Below, piece after piece: positions 22,995 through 24,497 of a DNA stretch of 24,497 bases (position 1 is the stretch's first letter; every line of letters begins with the position of its first letter). The position numbers and the translations under genes were made by a program. Source of the DNA: an uncultured Candidatus Altimarinota bacterium. Its GTDB lineage: Bacteria; Patescibacteriota; Gracilibacteria; CAIRYL01. The notes under the pieces were generated by a model, which did not search any database, was not told the origin of the DNA, and saw only the letters and a list, made by a program, of their open reading frames with translations. The stretch spans positions 1 through 24,497 of the forward strand of contig CAMZKZ010000014.1 of the NCBI GenBank assembly GCA_947311645.1, read 5' to 3'.

Positions 22995-24437
22995 ATGAAA
23001 ATACATTTTTCAGGAGCAACACACGAAGTAACAGGATCAAAACATTTACTCGAAATAAATGGTAAATTTATATTACTTGATTGCGGACTTTTTCAAGGAA
23101 AACGAAAAGAAGCTGATAGAAAAAATAGAAATTTAAATTTTGACCCATCAACACTCGATGCAGTAATCGTATCTCATTCACACCTGGACCATTGCGGAAA
23201 CCTCCCATATTTAACAAAACATGGATACACAGGGAAAATATTTATGACACATCAAAGCTCTGATATAATCCCTATTATGCTACAAGATTCTGCATTTATT
23301 CAAGAACTTGATGCAAAACATATAAAAAAACATGTAAGAAACCATGATGCGTCTATCCCCCTTTCTCCTTTATACACAGTAAAAGATATTCCAGCTGTTG
23401 TAGAAAAAATTGTTGGAAAACAATACGAAGAAAAATTTGAAATTTTACCAGATATTTTTGTTCAATTTTATCCTGCAGGGCATATTTTAGGATCAGCTGT
23501 AGTAGAAATAAGTTGGAAAGAAGAAGGAAAAGAAAAAATTCTTGTATTTACAGGAGACTTAGGACGACCAGAAAAAAATATGCTTCTCGACGCAAAAAGC
23601 CCACCAAAAGCAGATTTTTTAATTACAGAATCTACCTACGGAAATAGACTTCATGAAACACAAACTCTTTCAAAAGAAAAATTGGCAAAAATAATTAACC
23701 ACAGTATAGAGAAGAATGGAAAAATTTTAATTCCAGCATTTTCGTTACAACGAACACAAGAAATTATTTACGATTTACATTTACTACAAGAAGAAGGGAA
23801 AATTCCCAATATACCCGTATTTGTAGATTCTCCTCTTGCGATTAAAGTGACACAAATTTATAAAAAATACCGATACGCTTTTGATGAAGAAACAAAGCGA
23901 GATTTCTTTTCAAGAGGTGAAGTTCCTTTAGAATCAAAATATATTAAATATACTCCAGATGTTGCAGATTCTAAAAAAATAAAAGATTTTAAAGGATCTT
24001 GTATTATTGTTGCAGCGAGTGGAATGTGTGAAGGTGGTCGAATTCGACATCATTTAATGAATGAAATTTCTAAACCAGAAAATACAATTTTATTTGTAGG
24101 GTATCAAGCAGCATATACACTTGGACGACGAATTTTAGAAAAACGACCAGCTATTAAAATTTTCAATCAATATTTTCCTGTAAAAGCAAAAATTGAAAAA
24201 ATTAATGGATACTCTGGACATGCTGATTATCAAGAAATTTTAGATTTCATTTTCCCAATCAAAGGAATTAAACGAATTTTTATTGTTCATGGAGAAACTG
24301 AACAAAGTTATTCTTTTGCTGGAAAACTGCGAAAAATTGGACAAGCTGAACATAAAAATTGGATTATTGATGTTCCCGAATCTGGAGAAGTAATTACACC
24401 AGAAACATGTATTGGTGGCGTATGTAGCTATAAATAA
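22995..24437 (+). CDS. Beta-CASP metallo-beta-lactamase RNase (YSH1/CPSF73-like)
   Basis: 480 residues, complete. Zinc-site motifs: HSHLDH (61-66), His163 in PAGHILGS, Asp188 in TGDLGRP. Beta-CASP motifs: ESTYGNR (212-218), IPAFSLQRTQEI (246-257), VAASGMCEGGRIRHHL (339-354), GYSGHADYQ (406-414) and VHGE (431-434). This is the prokaryotic branch related to the cleavage factor CPSF73, without the N-terminal KH domains of archaeal aCPSF and unlike RNase J, which has a different C-terminal domain. It most likely cleaves or trims RNA in the cytoplasm. Start ATG 22995 gives the usual MKIHFSGATHEVTGSKHLL beginning. A TACAAT at 22970-22975 could be its -10. The Cys near the end (CIGGVCSYK) is unusual and of unknown meaning. 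Confidence 0.95.
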   Translation: MKIHFSGATHEVTGSKHLLEINGKFILLDCGLFQGKRKEADRKNRNLNFDPSTLDAVIVSHSHLDHCGNLPYLTKHGYTGKIFMTHQSSDIIPIMLQDSAFIQELDAKHIKKHVRNHDASIPLSPLYTVKDIPAVVEKIVGKQYEEKFEILPDIFVQFYPAGHILGSAVVEISWKEEGKEKILVFTGDLGRPEKNMLLDAKSPPKADFLITESTYGNRLHETQTLSKEKLAKIINHSIEKNGKILIPAFSLQRTQEIIYDLHLLQEEGKIPNIPVFVDSPLAIKVTQIYKKYRYAFDEETKRDFFSRGEVPLESKYIKYTPDVADSKKIKDFKGSCIIVAASGMCEGGRIRHHLMNEISKPENTILFVGYQAAYTLGRRILEKRPAIKIFNQYFPVKAKIEKINGYSGHADYQEILDFIFPIKGIKRIFIVHGETEQSYSFAGKLRKIGQAEHKNWIIDVPESGEVITPETCIGGVCSYK

Positions 24438-24497
24438 AAATATTTTATAAAAAAATCAACCTATTTTTACAAAAAACTTCAAGAAACATTTATTGCT

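Noticed and set aside
1..24497. CRISPR arrays, insertion sequences, prophage genes, toxin-antitoxin pairs, rRNA
   Set aside because: None seen on reading either strand; the repeats present are two-copy tandem duplications only.

Overview
The window is AT-rich (roughly 30% G+C by eye, not counted) and densely coded. It holds 21 protein genes (15 on the minus strand, 6 on the plus strand) and two tRNA genes. The gene set, small single-copy housekeeping genes and many unknown envelope proteins suggest an ultra-small bacterium of the Patescibacteria/CPR, perhaps the Gracilibacteria-Peregrinibacteria side. That placement is inference: there is no rRNA or marker set to prove it. Supporting traits are near-avoidance of UGA (1 of 20 complete genes ends in TGA, and TAA follows one codon later), arginine written almost only as CGA in conserved genes, and no recognisable Shine-Dalgarno sequences.

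Layout. 1-3628 (-): the N-terminal 1209 codons of a giant membrane-anchored protein with a gingipain (C25)-like fold, running off the left edge. 3833-5650 (-): a polytopic GT-C-like membrane protein. 5724-7421 (-): a membrane-anchored FecR-domain protein. 7496-10113 (-): a PncC/CinA-C amidase, an RRM RNA-binding protein and RecN. 10203-10982 (+): YebC, sharing a divergent promoter region with recN. 10989-13866 (-): a likely three-gene operon of RuvX/YqgF, an M29-type aminopeptidase and an HI0933-family flavoprotein. 13979-14776 (+): peptide deformylase and a mini DciA/DUF721 protein, ending in a 15-bp terminator hairpin. 14833-16059 (-): YidC/Oxa1. 16157-19091 (-): CorC/CNNM protein, ECF sigma factor and an Mrs2-type CorA channel, which together look like a magnesium-homeostasis cluster. 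19195-20672 (-): a small three-TM protein and MltG. 20718-20872 (-): tRNA-Glu(UUC) and tRNA-Lys(UUU). 21030-22910 (+): a small basic protein and a 512-residue low-complexity protein, both unrecognised. 22995-24437 (+): a beta-CASP metallo-beta-lactamase RNase.

Functionally the window mixes information processing (RecN, RuvX, YebC, deformylase, RRM, beta-CASP RNase, DciA-like, tRNAs) with envelope biology (MltG, YidC, GT-C protein, FecR protein, giant C25-like protein) and ion transport (CorC, Mrs2). No CRISPR array, insertion sequence, phage block, toxin-antitoxin pair or rRNA was seen. No gene-free stretch exceeds 300 bases apart from the tRNA-bearing interval 20673-21029. The best candidates for undescribed biology are the CorC-sigma-Mrs2 cluster, the giant C25-like surface protein, the unrecognised gene pair at 21030-22910, and the genome-wide translation traits.
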